NCBI GenBank assembly: GCA_028280785.1
Contig: JANQLF010000116.1
Coordinates: 1-64,000 of the forward strand
Source: Planctomycetota bacterium
GTDB lineage: Bacteria > Planctomycetota > UBA11346
DNA length: 64,000 bases
Direction of reading: 5' to 3'
How positions within the stretch are numbered: position 1 is the first letter of the stretch; every line of letters starts with the position of its first letter. Below are positions 1 to 10,844 of the stretch, piece by piece. Made by a program: the position numbers and the translations under genes. The notes below the pieces were generated by a model. It was not told the DNA's origin, made no database searches, and saw only the letters and a list, made by a program, of their open reading frames with translations.

Positions 1-1124
1 ACTGTGGATTTAAAGAGATTCACGACACCGGCAGCGGTGGTATGGAAAGTGCCGAAGACGTTACACCGAGCGCATTAAAATGGATTAAAGAACATGCCAA
101 AGAAGACGATTGGTACTTGCACGTCAACTATTGGGACCCGCATACACCGTATCGCGTGCCTGAAGAATACGGCAATCCTTTTGAGGATGAACCAATTGAA
201 GAATGGTATACGCAAGAATTAATTGATAAGCATCAGAAAAAAGCCGGTCCACATAGCATTCAAGATATTGCGATGTATGACGATTCCTGCCCAGAAAAAT
301 ATAAGCCACGTTTTCTTGGTCGCATCGACAATATGGACGACATGAAAAAATTCATCGACGGTTATGATTGTGGTATTCATTATATGGATTCACACATAGG
401 CCAATTACTCGAAGCGTTTAAAGCTGAAGGTGTTTATGACGACTTGGCTATTATTGTCAGCGCCGACCACGCCGAAAACATGGGTGAACTTGGTATTTAT
501 GCAGAGCATGCGACAGCGGATTACGTGAACTGTCGTATCCCAATGATTTTCCGTTGGCCAAACGGTGGTGCCAAAGGTCATGTCGATACCGGTCTGCATT
601 ATAATTTAGACATTGCACCAACGATTGCTGAGTTATTGGATGTCGATGATACGCATTTGCAGCTGCATTGGGATGGTAAGAGCTATGCCAAATCCATTAC
701 TGAAAAAGCCGATACCGGCTACGATCAAATTGTAATCAGTCAGTGTGCCCACGTTTGTCAACGTGGTGTGCGTTGGGGACCATATTTATATATGCGCACC
801 TATCATGATGGTTTCCATCTCTTCCCACAAGAAATGGTCTTTAATATTGAAGATGATCCGAAGGAAGAGCATAACCTGGCTGAATCGCATCCAGAATTAT
901 GTCATGAAGGTGCCTGGCGCTTATCCAAGTGGCATGATCAGATGATGGCAACTATGCCTGAGGGCTATCATGATGATCCGTTGTGGAATGTGATTAAAGA
1001 AGGCGGTCCGCTACATGCGCGCGGTCATTTAGCGACCTATTCCAAACGTCTTGAGGAAACCGGACGTGCCGAGCATGTGCCGGAATTAAAACGCCGACAT
1101 CCACGTGAATTTACAAATGTGTAA
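1..1124 (+). CDS. Sulfatase family protein, C-terminal part (5' end outside window)
   Basis: Frame is open from the window start to the stop at 1124. Alkaline-phosphatase/sulfatase features: NYWDPHTPY, VSADHAENMGELGIYAEH, DIAPTIAELL. Confidence 0.85.
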   Translation, partial: CGFKEIHDTGSGGMESAEDVTPSALKWIKEHAKEDDWYLHVNYWDPHTPYRVPEEYGNPFEDEPIEEWYTQELIDKHQKKAGPHSIQDIAMYDDSCPEKYKPRFLGRIDNMDDMKKFIDGYDCGIHYMDSHIGQLLEAFKAEGVYDDLAIIVSADHAENMGELGIYAEHATADYVNCRIPMIFRWPNGGAKGHVDTGLHYNLDIAPTIAELLDVDDTHLQLHWDGKSYAKSITEKADTGYDQIVISQCAHVCQRGVRWGPYLYMRTYHDGFHLFPQEMVFNIEDDPKEEHNLAESHPELCHEGAWRLSKWHDQMMATMPEGYHDDPLWNVIKEGGPLHARGHLATYSKRLEETGRAEHVPELKRRHPREFTNV

Positions 1125-1126
1125 AT

Positions 1127-1158
1127 AAAAAAGGGAGGCTGGATGGCCTCCCTTTTTT
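1127..1158. terminator. Bidirectional intrinsic terminator between convergent genes
   Basis: AAAAAAGGGAGGC..GGATG..GCCTCCCTTTTTT inverted repeat with A/T tracts on both sides. Confidence 0.85.
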
Positions 1159-1178
1159 AATTTCGTTGTGTAAGACAA

Positions 1179-2027
1179 TTAGTTGCCAGGGGCAGACTTC
1201 AATTTATTGAGTTGCTCATTAAGTTTGTCCGCTGATTTGGCTTCAGCCCATTTGCCGTTTATCTTTTTCAGGTTGGTCGTCACGGTTTGTTTGGTTCCAA
1301 AAATTTCAAAGCTCACAGTTACGTCTGCAGCGTCGCCATTTTGTTCGACTTTGTCGATGCTAACTGAGTTGAGCATTTTATCGATTGAAATGTCATAAAT
1401 AGCCAATGCTTCTTTAACGCCACCTAAGACAACATCACCCTTGTCGAGTAATTGGTCAAAGCTCAGCGCCTGCATGTCGCTCATTGTTTTTAAGTTGAGT
1501 TTTGTTGCGGTGCTTTGAACGACTTTCATAGCACTGCGCACCTTTTCTGGGTTAGCAACATCAGCAGATTTAATCCAGTCAGTTAAACTGCCGAGGAACA
1601 CTTTTGCTTGTTCTTTTTGTTGGGCATCAAGATCTGGAGAGTTTAAAGCGCCACCAGCTAACATGCCAACCATGCCAGCTAATTGCTCGCTATTTACTTG
1701 TGCTAATTGCGCTTCAACCATTGGCATCATTTGATCAATGAATTCACCAGAGGTGACCGATTTCATTTGTGCTTCGAAGCGTTGTTTTTCGCCTTCATTG
1801 GGTTCTTTTTTGCGTTGTTCATCCCATTTTTTTGCAGCGTCTGCTTTTTGTTCGGGAGTGAGCATATTATCAACAATGGCGGAGACGTCGTTCGATTTGA
1901 ATGCTTCGACGTTGGCCATGATCGAGCCATCAGGCGTACTCGGATCAGGTGCGGCACTGCCACCGCAGGCCTGTAAACAGATAACGCCGGCAGCAAAACC
2001 AGCCATTAAACAATGTTTCAATGTCAT
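1179..2027 (-). CDS. Hypothetical lipoprotein
   Basis: 282 aa ORF; N-terminal MTLKHCLMAGFAAGVICLQACGGS resembles a lipobox signal peptide. Confidence 0.7.
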   Translation of the reverse strand: MTLKHCLMAGFAAGVICLQACGGSAAPDPSTPDGSIMANVEAFKSNDVSAIVDNMLTPEQKADAAKKWDEQRKKEPNEGEKQRFEAQMKSVTSGEFIDQMMPMVEAQLAQVNSEQLAGMVGMLAGGALNSPDLDAQQKEQAKVFLGSLTDWIKSADVANPEKVRSAMKVVQSTATKLNLKTMSDMQALSFDQLLDKGDVVLGGVKEALAIYDISIDKMLNSVSIDKVEQNGDAADVTVSFEIFGTKQTVTTNLKKINGKWAEAKSADKLNEQLNKLKSAPGN

Positions 2028-2169
2028 AAAAATTTCCTAGATTAGGGTGAATGGTAGATGGGCCCGGAACTATAGTGGGGTGAATACTAATGTCTACATT
2101 GCTGCATGCGGGCACGACTTGATTTATCTAAGCAGCACGCCTGCCTATGCATACGTAATCTCGGGCTTT

Positions 2170-2577
2170 CTAATAAATGCCAGCTAATGTATAGATGACG
2201 ACCAAGGCGACGAAGGTCAGCGTGAGCAGGTGATATCCAGCACGTTTCCAGCTTGTATTTAAATAATCGGCAACATCAAAGACGCCTTGCAAGCCCAGAC
2301 GTACACCCCAAAAAACAACAACGTAGATGCAGAATGCGCGGCCGAGGGTGTTGTTGCTGACCAGCTCTTCGTGAAAAAGGATGCTGATGATGGCAAAGGC
2401 GATAATGGAGAGCACGACATAAGTAGCGTAGACCCAATGCATTTGTCTGTGTAAGCGTGGTAGGCTTTGCAATTCATCTGCCCAACGTAATTGCGTCGGT
2501 ACTAATGCTGAGGCAATTAAAATACTTAATTGAGCAAGGCCTGCTAAGAAAACCAAGGTGGGTAAGATCTCTGTCAT
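2170..2577 (-). CDS. Small hypothetical membrane protein
   Basis: 135 aa, several hydrophobic segments; 4-bp ATGA overlap with the upstream MBOAT-like gene. Confidence 0.65.
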   Translation of the reverse strand: MTEILPTLVFLAGLAQLSILIASALVPTQLRWADELQSLPRLHRQMHWVYATYVVLSIIAFAIISILFHEELVSNNTLGRAFCIYVVVFWGVRLGLQGVFDVADYLNTSWKRAGYHLLTLTFVALVVIYTLAGIY

Positions 2578-3446
2578 GATAATGCTCCTATCGCTTGCAT
2601 GAATGGTAGCATGATATTTTCAACAAAAATTGGTGGAAAGAGCAAATAAGCAGGGGCAATTAAAATAATTAAGGTAAATAACCATCCTTTGAATCCTTTG
2701 TCACAGTGTAATTGTCGTTGTATAAGGATGCCAAATCCTTGAATTAAAAAATAAAGTGTTGGTCCACCATAAGCGCCACCAGCAGGTACAGTGATAACTA
2801 ATTCATGTAAGAGGCCAGAAAATAAAAATCCAAGTAATAATGCAACGCGCACGTTTAATCGAGTGCGTAGTGGTTTAAATAAAAAACGATGGGTGAAATC
2901 ACGAAACGCGGTATTCCAATGTTTACCCCAAAAATCAGCAAGGTTTTGTGCCGTCAGTGGTTTATTCATAAATGGCTGTGCTTGAACACCGCGGCTGCGC
3001 CAAAAGCAACCGAGTAATTGCAAAACAGCAAAATGAAAAATTAAAGAAAAGCCAATCATCCCAATCCAACCAATAAGATAAGGATCTGCGTCAATCCGAT
3101 CTGGCAGGTAAAATAAAAAGATGCCACCAAGCGCAGCTAAGCCGATTGCGCTGAAGCTTGCTGTATTGCCGAGAATTTGTCGCTGCGCAGTTGGTCGAAG
3201 AAAACTTCGCGCATCTAAGCCTGGCCACAGATAGAGATAGGCGATGTTTTGCCACAGCGGCGCTGCCCTATGCCCTTGCCAGCTCATCCATTTGAAGCCA
3301 GCGAAAATAGCTAAGACCAGTGTCCACATATACATATAGCGTGGCCATTGATCGGGAAAGAGCACTAAGACCAGACCGAGTGGAAGCAGGGCCAGAACCC
3401 AGAGCTGCCACAATGCTTTATCCTCAATGTCTTTTATTTCTGTCAT
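2574..3446 (-). CDS. Wax-synthase-like / MBOAT-type membrane acyltransferase
   Basis: Multi-spanning; FWGKHWNTAFRDFTHRFLFKPL and SGLLHELVITVPAGG resemble wax-synthase/MBOAT_2 His-containing motifs. Confidence 0.7.
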   Translation of the reverse strand: MTEIKDIEDKALWQLWVLALLPLGLVLVLFPDQWPRYMYMWTLVLAIFAGFKWMSWQGHRAAPLWQNIAYLYLWPGLDARSFLRPTAQRQILGNTASFSAIGLAALGGIFLFYLPDRIDADPYLIGWIGMIGFSLIFHFAVLQLLGCFWRSRGVQAQPFMNKPLTAQNLADFWGKHWNTAFRDFTHRFLFKPLRTRLNVRVALLLGFLFSGLLHELVITVPAGGAYGGPTLYFLIQGFGILIQRQLHCDKGFKGWLFTLIILIAPAYLLFPPIFVENIMLPFMQAIGALS

Positions 3447-3550
3447 TACAGAAATTATAGTAACAATAAGATTGTGATCAACAAGAACTTAGAACACTGG
3501 CTAGTAACAAAAACACTTGTTGCGTTTTATAATTAAGTATTCTACATACA

Positions 3551-6331
3551 ATGAAAGTATCGTCCTATATCACACTTACTGTCCTTATCTTCCTATTCTC
3601 TGCATGTGGAGGTGGAGGTGGTTCGTCGTCTGGGTCTAAAAAAAGCGTCGAACCAAATTTAGCCCCAAGCATCACCGGTTTTAGCGATACCATTATTAGA
3701 ACCGACACGGCCACTTATACATTAAATGGAACTGATCCTGAAGGTGATGATTTAACGTATGTGATTACCACTGCACCAACATATGCAAACATAGAAATAA
3801 ATGGTGATCAACTCAAATACCTTCCGCCTACTGGATTTATTGGTATTGATACTTTTAGCATAGCTGCCAGTGATGGCGTGAATCAGAGTGATCCGGTTGA
3901 TGTAACCATTACTGTTGTGCATGAGCCGAATGCAGATCCGTATTTAGTAACAGGCGCAACTGTGCCTAGTGTGACGAGTTCTGAAAACTTTCACGCAGCG
4001 CGTTATGTATCTCAATCAGAGAACGGAGAATTCATTGCATATGCAAAGCGTGAATTGACATATGTTACAGGAACTTACTCAAGTCAAATTCATTATGTAA
4101 GAAAGAATGTGATTACCGGTGAAGAAATTGTAATAAATGAAGATGATCTAGGGGATTATTTTTACATTGCAACTGCTTCATTGGTATTAAGTGGTGATGG
4201 TCGATATGCGTTTTATTCCTCTTATTCGCGAAGATATCGAATTGATTTAGAAACCAGAACTATAGATCGATTTGATGTGCACACAGATAGTACCCCAGCA
4301 AACAGTAGCGATAATTCTTCAAGTGTATATGCAGTTCTAGCTTCTAACAATGATGGTAGTCGAATTGTTTTTCTTTCTTCCGCATCTAATTTAATTAATA
4401 GCGACTTCAATGGCAATGTCGTCGATGCATTCATGCATGATTTTAATTCTAGAAGTACACATAAAATCAGTGATAATCATATTGGTGCGACGTCAGCTGT
4501 AACTATGAGCGCAGATGGAAATACTTTTGTTTATCAGGTAGATGTGAGTGGTTCGGAGAAACTTTTTAAATACGTATATGATTTAGATTCTCACGAATTA
4601 ATATCAAAAAATGGATCTGGGGTGGAAGCAAATGGGGACTGTGAGGTGCCTGTATTGAGTGGAGATGCAAGTCATTTGATATTTAATTCCAAGGCAACTA
4701 ATTTAGACCCTATTGATGTATCTACGAACACCGACCTGTATCTTAAGAATTTAGGTACAGGTAATGCGTCCGTAGTGAATTATGATGCTTTAGACAGGCG
4801 ATTGGGTGTCAGGACTCCTTTTGACGGATCGAATATAAATAAATCTTATGATATTTCATTTGATGGTAGCAAGATAGCTCTCGAATTGAGTGATAATCTG
4901 GACGTGTTGGAAGGCGCGGCAAATTTTCCAGATGTTTATGTGAAATCGACAGATACCGGTGATTATGTAAATATCAACAGATCCAGTTCGGGTGAGTTTG
5001 GGACGTCAATGTCTTCTTATATTCAATTTGATGCAAGCGGTAGCATTGCTATTTTTCGAACGGCATCGCCAAATTTAGTTACATTAGATAATAACGGAGA
5101 CGAGGATCTATTTGTACATAAATTGAGTACTGGTGAAACATCTCTAATAAATGAGGTGTCAAGGAGTGTGGGAAGGCATGACGATATGAATGTTGGGGAT
5201 ATAGATGGAACTGGCCAATATGTAGTATATGCAACTAGGAGTGCTACGCTTACAGAAAATGATAGTGGTCCAACCATCGACATTTTTATTCACGATTGTT
5301 TTAATGGTTCTACAACGCCTTTGTACAATTTACCGCGAGCATTTTCCGCTTATAGATCATCTGAACCTAGAATAGATGATGCTGCACAGTATGTTTGTTT
5401 TATTAGTAGTATTAGAGATTTGGTTGTAGATGATACCAACTCTATTTCTGATCTAATGCTATGGAAGCGATCAGATAATTCTATTGTGCGCATTAATATA
5501 CATACGGATGGCACTGAGGCCGATGGCGAGCCAGAATCAGCTAATATTAGTCCAGATGGTACCCATGTTGTTTTTAGTTCGACCGCTACAAATATTGAGG
5601 ACAATGATGGAGACAACGTTGAGGATGTGTGCATCCGAGATATCATTGGTCAAACAACTACGTTAATAAGTGTGCATACCGACGGGACAAAAGGTAATGA
5701 TTTTTCTACAAATCCAGTGTGCAGCAATAATGGATTAGTAGTTGCCTATGAATCGCAGTCAACCAATTTGGTTGATAACGATCTCAATGCAGAGAAGGAT
5801 ATCTTTGTTCGAGCAGCTGGGACGACCACATTGATTAGCAAGCATGATGATGGAACGATTGGCAATGACACATCACGTTTTCCAGATATTGATGCATCAG
5901 GACGCTATGTGGTTTTTCAATCCGATGCAAGTAATTTGGTTGATGACGATACTAATTCTCGGTCTGATGTGTTTTTATATGACCGTAATACCGACTCGAT
6001 TAAATTAATTAGCCGACATACAGATGGAACTATTGGCAATAGAGGTAGTTACCAGCCTAAGATCAATAGCGACGGAACTCATGTTATTTTTATTAGCTCG
6101 TCTAATAATTTGATTGATGGAGATAGTGGGCTGTCGTCTTATGATATTTTTGTTCATGATATATTGTTTGATACAACAGAATTGGTTAATCCTGCAATTC
6201 ATAACGAATTGATTTATTCGACTACGTATCAAGTTCCTATGTTGGGAGTGAGCGGTAATGGATCTTTTATATCAACAGAGTGGGACTACAACATTTGGCG
6301 ATTAGCCTTAGTGCCAACAGGTTCGCTATAA
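3551..6331 (+). CDS. Large lipoprotein with cadherin-like N-terminal domain and TolB/PD40-like beta-propeller repeats
   Basis: Lipobox FLFSACGGGGG; Ig/cadherin-like block ending VDVTITV; repeated S.DG..VVF.S...NL...D.N...D.F..D....T.LIS.H.DGT..N units. Confidence 0.75.
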   Translation: MKVSSYITLTVLIFLFSACGGGGGSSSGSKKSVEPNLAPSITGFSDTIIRTDTATYTLNGTDPEGDDLTYVITTAPTYANIEINGDQLKYLPPTGFIGIDTFSIAASDGVNQSDPVDVTITVVHEPNADPYLVTGATVPSVTSSENFHAARYVSQSENGEFIAYAKRELTYVTGTYSSQIHYVRKNVITGEEIVINEDDLGDYFYIATASLVLSGDGRYAFYSSYSRRYRIDLETRTIDRFDVHTDSTPANSSDNSSSVYAVLASNNDGSRIVFLSSASNLINSDFNGNVVDAFMHDFNSRSTHKISDNHIGATSAVTMSADGNTFVYQVDVSGSEKLFKYVYDLDSHELISKNGSGVEANGDCEVPVLSGDASHLIFNSKATNLDPIDVSTNTDLYLKNLGTGNASVVNYDALDRRLGVRTPFDGSNINKSYDISFDGSKIALELSDNLDVLEGAANFPDVYVKSTDTGDYVNINRSSSGEFGTSMSSYIQFDASGSIAIFRTASPNLVTLDNNGDEDLFVHKLSTGETSLINEVSRSVGRHDDMNVGDIDGTGQYVVYATRSATLTENDSGPTIDIFIHDCFNGSTTPLYNLPRAFSAYRSSEPRIDDAAQYVCFISSIRDLVVDDTNSISDLMLWKRSDNSIVRINIHTDGTEADGEPESANISPDGTHVVFSSTATNIEDNDGDNVEDVCIRDIIGQTTTLISVHTDGTKGNDFSTNPVCSNNGLVVAYESQSTNLVDNDLNAEKDIFVRAAGTTTLISKHDDGTIGNDTSRFPDIDASGRYVVFQSDASNLVDDDTNSRSDVFLYDRNTDSIKLISRHTDGTIGNRGSYQPKINSDGTHVIFISSSNNLIDGDSGLSSYDIFVHDILFDTTELVNPAIHNELIYSTTYQVPMLGVSGNGSFISTEWDYNIWRLALVPTGSL

Positions 6332-6332
6332 C

Positions 6333-6779
6333 CTAATGCAGTGCCTTGTGGATTAGCAGATCTAAACGCTGCTTAAATTTTTTACGGTCGCGGTCTTCCA
6401 TAGGTTTTTGCCCACTTTTGGATTCTCCAGCATCGCGCATGTATTGCATCAGTTCGCGCATGGCCATGGCTTCACCGATATTATTTTCATCGCGCGTTTC
6501 ACCACGGTTGGTTAATACCAATGCACCTTTTTCAATGCAGCGTGCGGCGAGTGGAATATCATCGCTTATAACAATGTCGTTGGCAGAGACTTGATCGACA
6601 ATCCAATTATCGGCGGCATCAAAATCATCATCAACCACTTCTAAGCGGATACTTGGGTCATTGGGCATATTCATCCATTGATTCGCAACGACATATACCA
6701 TCAGTTCGAAACGCTTCGCAACTGCGTAGCATTCATTTTTGACCGGGCAGGCGTCGGCATCAATATAAATAGTAACCAT
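6333..6779 (-). CDS. YaiI/YqxD (DUF188, UPF0178) family protein
   Basis: IYIDADACPVKNECYAVAKR and VISDDIPLAARCIEKGALVLTNRGE motifs. Confidence 0.9.
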   Translation of the reverse strand: MVTIYIDADACPVKNECYAVAKRFELMVYVVANQWMNMPNDPSIRLEVVDDDFDAADNWIVDQVSANDIVISDDIPLAARCIEKGALVLTNRGETRDENNIGEAMAMRELMQYMRDAGESKSGQKPMEDRDRKKFKQRLDLLIHKALH

Positions 6780-6820
6780 GTATGCATGCTCGCGCTAAAA
6801 ATGTAACAGCAAGACTTGGT

Positions 6821-7180
6821 TTATAGGTGTGATAATTTTTCAGTAATAATGTTGATGAATGAACGGCTATTGCTGTGCTGGGCAATAGCTGTGGCATCTA
6901 GGAAAATGATGAGTTCTGATTCATTTGCTTGTTGCAATATTACTGGGTAATCAAATTGTTCAGAGTAAGTCTGCTCGAATTCATCTTTATGTAAAAAGAT
7001 AAATTCATGTTCACTTTGCTGACGAAATGCTTTCCATTCATCGCGCTCGCTCAATGTACTATGCGTTAACTGACATAATTGACATTGATAGGTGCCGGGG
7101 CTGATGATTTTGTGTGCGATATCGAGCGCTGCGTTCATTTTACCGCTATTGGCGTTATACACAAAGATGAGCTTAGCCAT
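6821..7180 (-). CDS. Conserved hypothetical protein
   Basis: MAKLIFVYNANSGKMNAALDIAHKI start at 7180; the longer ORF in the track runs into the upstream gene. Confidence 0.65.
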   Translation of the reverse strand: MAKLIFVYNANSGKMNAALDIAHKIISPGTYQCQLCQLTHSTLSERDEWKAFRQQSEHEFIFLHKDEFEQTYSEQFDYPVILQQANESELIIFLDATAIAQHSNSRSFINIITEKLSHL

Positions 7181-8042
7181 TAGATAATTTACGATCTGCC
7201 TTGGGGCTGTGTTTGAAGTATTTTTTATACACACGGGCAAAATAGTTGGAGTCATTGATGCCGACTTCTTTGGCGATGTCGCTAACACGTTTTTCGGTGC
7301 TTTGCAATAATTCCTGGGCGCGTCGCAGACGTCGTTGCAACAAGTAGTGCATTGGGCTACAGCTAAAGCAGCGCTGAAAATAACGATTCAAAGTGCTGAC
7401 CGACATAGCGGCTTTATTACTGAGTTGTTCTAAATTAATTGACGTGGCATAATTAGTATCGATGTAACGCAGCACGTCCTCTAATTGCAAGAGTGCATCA
7501 TGTTGATGCGAACTGTGCTGGCTATGCTCGCGTGCACATTCTATTAATAATAAATCAAGGCGATGCCTAATGCTTTGTTGATAGCCGGGTAATTGTTCTT
7601 CGAGTTCGCGGCGCATATCTTGAATAGACTGCATCATACGTAAACGCGTTTCATCATCGATATGTAAATGGCTGCTAAAATCATGTTGGGTGCGCAATAA
7701 GGGTTCCAGCGCAATAAATGCATTAAAGCCAGGTATCGAACGTAATTGATTGCGTTCGCACCAGGCAGCATCAATACACAAATTAATTAAATCTAAATCT
7801 TGGCATTGTTCGTAGCCGTGCTCCATGAATGGCGGGATCACAAAAACATCACCGGCTTGAATCGGCCAAGCATCATCGCGCAGTAAATGCACGCCTTCAC
7901 CACCAGTAATGATGACGAGTTCGACATAGTCGTGACGATGGAGGCTGAGTTCATCCTGTGGTTCCATGAAGACCAGGCCGACAGGGCTCTCCTGATCGTG
8001 GAGCATCAGCACCGGCGAATTCGTTTCCCTAGTGTATACCAT
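7173..8042 (-). CDS. AraC family transcriptional regulator with cupin sensor domain
   Basis: N-terminal cupin (HRHDYVELVIITGGEG); C-terminal AraC HTH (ISDIAKEVG-type block: VSDIAKEVGINDSNYFARVYKKYFKHSP). Confidence 0.9.
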   Translation of the reverse strand: MVYTRETNSPVLMLHDQESPVGLVFMEPQDELSLHRHDYVELVIITGGEGVHLLRDDAWPIQAGDVFVIPPFMEHGYEQCQDLDLINLCIDAAWCERNQLRSIPGFNAFIALEPLLRTQHDFSSHLHIDDETRLRMMQSIQDMRRELEEQLPGYQQSIRHRLDLLLIECAREHSQHSSHQHDALLQLEDVLRYIDTNYATSINLEQLSNKAAMSVSTLNRYFQRCFSCSPMHYLLQRRLRRAQELLQSTEKRVSDIAKEVGINDSNYFARVYKKYFKHSPKADRKLSNG

Positions 8043-8098
8043 GACAAGATTATGCTATAAACTTGCAAATAATGACAACAAATTACTCATAGATCTGC

Positions 8099-8124
8099 TA
8101 TAATGGCTGTTCAGGAGCAAAGTT
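8099..8124 (+). promoter_or_regulatory. Candidate -10 (TATAAT, 8099-8104) and Shine-Dalgarno (AGGAG) for the rhamnosidase gene
   Basis: TATAAT and CAGGAG upstream of ATG 8125; no good -35 seen, compatible with activator dependence. Confidence 0.5.
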
Positions 8125-10800
8125 ATGGAAGCAGTGTGTTTACGTCTCGAGAGCCTAGAGAACCCAATTGGTATAGATGAAGTGCAGCCACGTTTTTCGT
8201 GGCAGGTACAGGCAGATGGATTTGCTGCGCATCAAAGTGCTTACCAGATTCAGGTTGCTGATGAACATGGCGATGTATGGGATTCGGGGAAAATTGATTC
8301 AGATCTCAGTCATCATATTCGTTATGCTGGTGAAGCCTTGTCTCCTCTTACACGTTATCAGTGGCAGGTAAAAATTTGGGATGCAGCTGGTAATGAAAGT
8401 GAATGGGCAAGAGCAGAATTTGTAACGGCTGTCTATGAAAACCACGAGTGGCAGGCAGATTGGATTCATTATCCACTCGTTAATATGCTGCCATCTGAAT
8501 ATGTGCGTCGCTCTTTTAAGATTAATAAAGAAATTAAATCAGCATTTTTAGTAATGACCGCCAAAGGTGTATTCGATCCGTATCTTAATGGACAACGCAT
8601 TTGTGATGATTATTTATCACCTGGTTGGACTGATTATTTTAAACGCCAACATTATCGTGTTTATGATGTGAAAGAACATTTAGGGCAAGGTGAGCAATAT
8701 CTCGGTGCGATTGTTGCAGAAGGTTGGTATGCCGGTCAAGTCGGTTCGCATCGTCCGAATATCTATAGTAATTTAACCTATCTTTTAGCTGAATTGCATA
8801 TTACTTACAGCGATGGCAGCACCGAACAAATTGTTACCGACGATAAGTGGGAAATGTCTCATGGTGCTTATCTGCAAGCCAGTATTATGCATGGTGAACA
8901 CTACGATGCTCGCCTTGAACTAACTGATTGGTGTAAGGGTGGTGAAAAAGGGAATTGGAAGCCGGTTACGGTTAAATCATTTAAAGATGCCCAAGAACGG
9001 ACTTGGGATCGCAATGAGCCAGTTGCCTTATCAACAAATTTGCGCGCGCACCCAGGTGTGCCTGTTCGTGCTATAGAAACGTTTCAAGCGAAAAAAGTGC
9101 ACGAGGCAGAAGCCGGTGCGTATATTTATGATTTTGAACAAAACCTAGCAGGTGTGGTACGTTTACATTTAGATTTGCCAGCTGGTACCTGTTTGCGTTT
9201 ACGTCATGCCGAAATGATTACACCAGAAGGTAGCATGTACGTTGAAAACTTACGTTCAGCGGTGGCTACTGATATTTATATCTGCAAAGGTGGCGGTGAA
9301 ATTTATGACCCACGTTTTACCTTTCATGGTTTCCGCTATGTCGAAATCAGCGGTATTAATCAGCCATTGGATTTAGATAAGGTTGAAGTGGTAGCGCTCG
9401 GTTCGGATACGCCGGATGCAGGGACATTCTCGTGTTCCAATGACATGCTCAATCAATTGCAATCGAATATTCGTTGGACCCAACGTGCAAATTTCTTGGA
9501 AATTCCTACTGACTGCCCACAGCGTGACGAGCGTTTAGGTTGGACTGGTGATGCCCAGGTATTTATTTCAACAGCCTGTGCGAATGCTGATGTCGAATCG
9601 TTTTTCCGTAAATGGCTCAACGATATGGAAGATAGCCAACGCGAAGATGGAACCCTTCCCAATGTTATTCCCGCAACACCAATGGGTGGCAACGCTGATG
9701 CAGCCTGGGGCGATGCGATAACCGTCTGTCCGACTGATTTATATACGGCTTATGGTGATCCAGAATTATTGGCCGATTGGTATCCACGTATGAAAGCCTT
9801 CTGTGAATATTATCAATTGAATATTCAAGAAGACGGTACGCGTGGTGGCACCTTTTGTTTTGGTGACTGGTTAGCACTTGATGTTGAAGATTTTACCCAA
9901 TGTGGTGGTGGTACGCCGAAAGATTTAATTCAAACAGCTTTTTATAATTGGTCGTTCCGTTTAACTGCGCAAGCCGCTCGTCATGCTGGCAAAGAAGACG
10001 AAGCCAAAGATTTAGAAGAACGTGCAGCCAAAGCAGCGGCGGCCTTCGATAAAAAATACTTTGATGCAGATGGTAAAAGTCACTGCGATACCCAAACGTC
10101 GTATGTCTTGGCTTTGCACTTTGAATTAATTCCTGAGGAAAAGCGTCAAGCAGCTGTGAAACACTTGGTCGATAATATTCATCGTCATGACGATCACATC
10201 ACCACTGGTTTTGTAGGTGTTTCGTATTTATTACCAACTTTGGCTAAATACGGTGAATTAGATATCGCTTATAAACTACTCGAAAATAAAACCTTCCCAA
10301 GCTGGGGTTACTCCATTGAAAATGGTGCGACGACTATTTGGGAACGCTGGAATGGTTGGGTGAAGGATGTTGGACCAGGTGATCCAAATATGAACTCGTA
10401 TAGTCATTATGCCTACGGTTCGGTTGGTGCATTTATGTATGGCACGCTCGCTGGTTTAAAACCGCTTGAGCCAGGATTTAAAAAGGCATCGCTAGCGCCG
10501 TATCCAGGTGGAACGATTACTCAAGCTGCTTACACCTACGACAGTATTGTTGGTCAATGGCAGATTGATTGGGTACAGAAAGACGAGGCCTTTGATTGTG
10601 CTTTTAGCATTCCTGCGAACACCAGCGCGCTGGTTTCACTACCGGTTGCGAGTCCTGAGCAAATTCAGATTAATGGCCAGGCACTCAGTGAGCATCAGGG
10701 CATCAGCAATATTGCTGTAGTTGATGGTCGTGTGCAGTTTGATGCCCAGTCAGGTAGCTATGAAACACACGCCGCATTAGCGCTGAGTGCACAAGCTTAA
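8125..10800 (+). CDS. Alpha-L-rhamnosidase (GH78)
   Basis: FxWQV N-terminal modules; TDCPQRDERLGWTGDAQVF catalytic-region motif; WERWNGW...NSYSHYAYGSV C-terminal block. Confidence 0.95.
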   Translation: MEAVCLRLESLENPIGIDEVQPRFSWQVQADGFAAHQSAYQIQVADEHGDVWDSGKIDSDLSHHIRYAGEALSPLTRYQWQVKIWDAAGNESEWARAEFVTAVYENHEWQADWIHYPLVNMLPSEYVRRSFKINKEIKSAFLVMTAKGVFDPYLNGQRICDDYLSPGWTDYFKRQHYRVYDVKEHLGQGEQYLGAIVAEGWYAGQVGSHRPNIYSNLTYLLAELHITYSDGSTEQIVTDDKWEMSHGAYLQASIMHGEHYDARLELTDWCKGGEKGNWKPVTVKSFKDAQERTWDRNEPVALSTNLRAHPGVPVRAIETFQAKKVHEAEAGAYIYDFEQNLAGVVRLHLDLPAGTCLRLRHAEMITPEGSMYVENLRSAVATDIYICKGGGEIYDPRFTFHGFRYVEISGINQPLDLDKVEVVALGSDTPDAGTFSCSNDMLNQLQSNIRWTQRANFLEIPTDCPQRDERLGWTGDAQVFISTACANADVESFFRKWLNDMEDSQREDGTLPNVIPATPMGGNADAAWGDAITVCPTDLYTAYGDPELLADWYPRMKAFCEYYQLNIQEDGTRGGTFCFGDWLALDVEDFTQCGGGTPKDLIQTAFYNWSFRLTAQAARHAGKEDEAKDLEERAAKAAAAFDKKYFDADGKSHCDTQTSYVLALHFELIPEEKRQAAVKHLVDNIHRHDDHITTGFVGVSYLLPTLAKYGELDIAYKLLENKTFPSWGYSIENGATTIWERWNGWVKDVGPGDPNMNSYSHYAYGSVGAFMYGTLAGLKPLEPGFKKASLAPYPGGTITQAAYTYDSIVGQWQIDWVQKDEAFDCAFSIPANTSALVSLPVASPEQIQINGQALSEHQGISNIAVVDGRVQFDAQSGSYETHAALALSAQA

Positions 10801-10844
10801 TCGAATTGCATGCAAATTGTGAATATGCAAACAATGCTTCAATA

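Noticed and set aside
7181-7288. Extended start of ORF 6821..7288
   Set aside because: It overlaps the AraC 3' end out of frame; MAKLIFVYN at 7180 is a better start.
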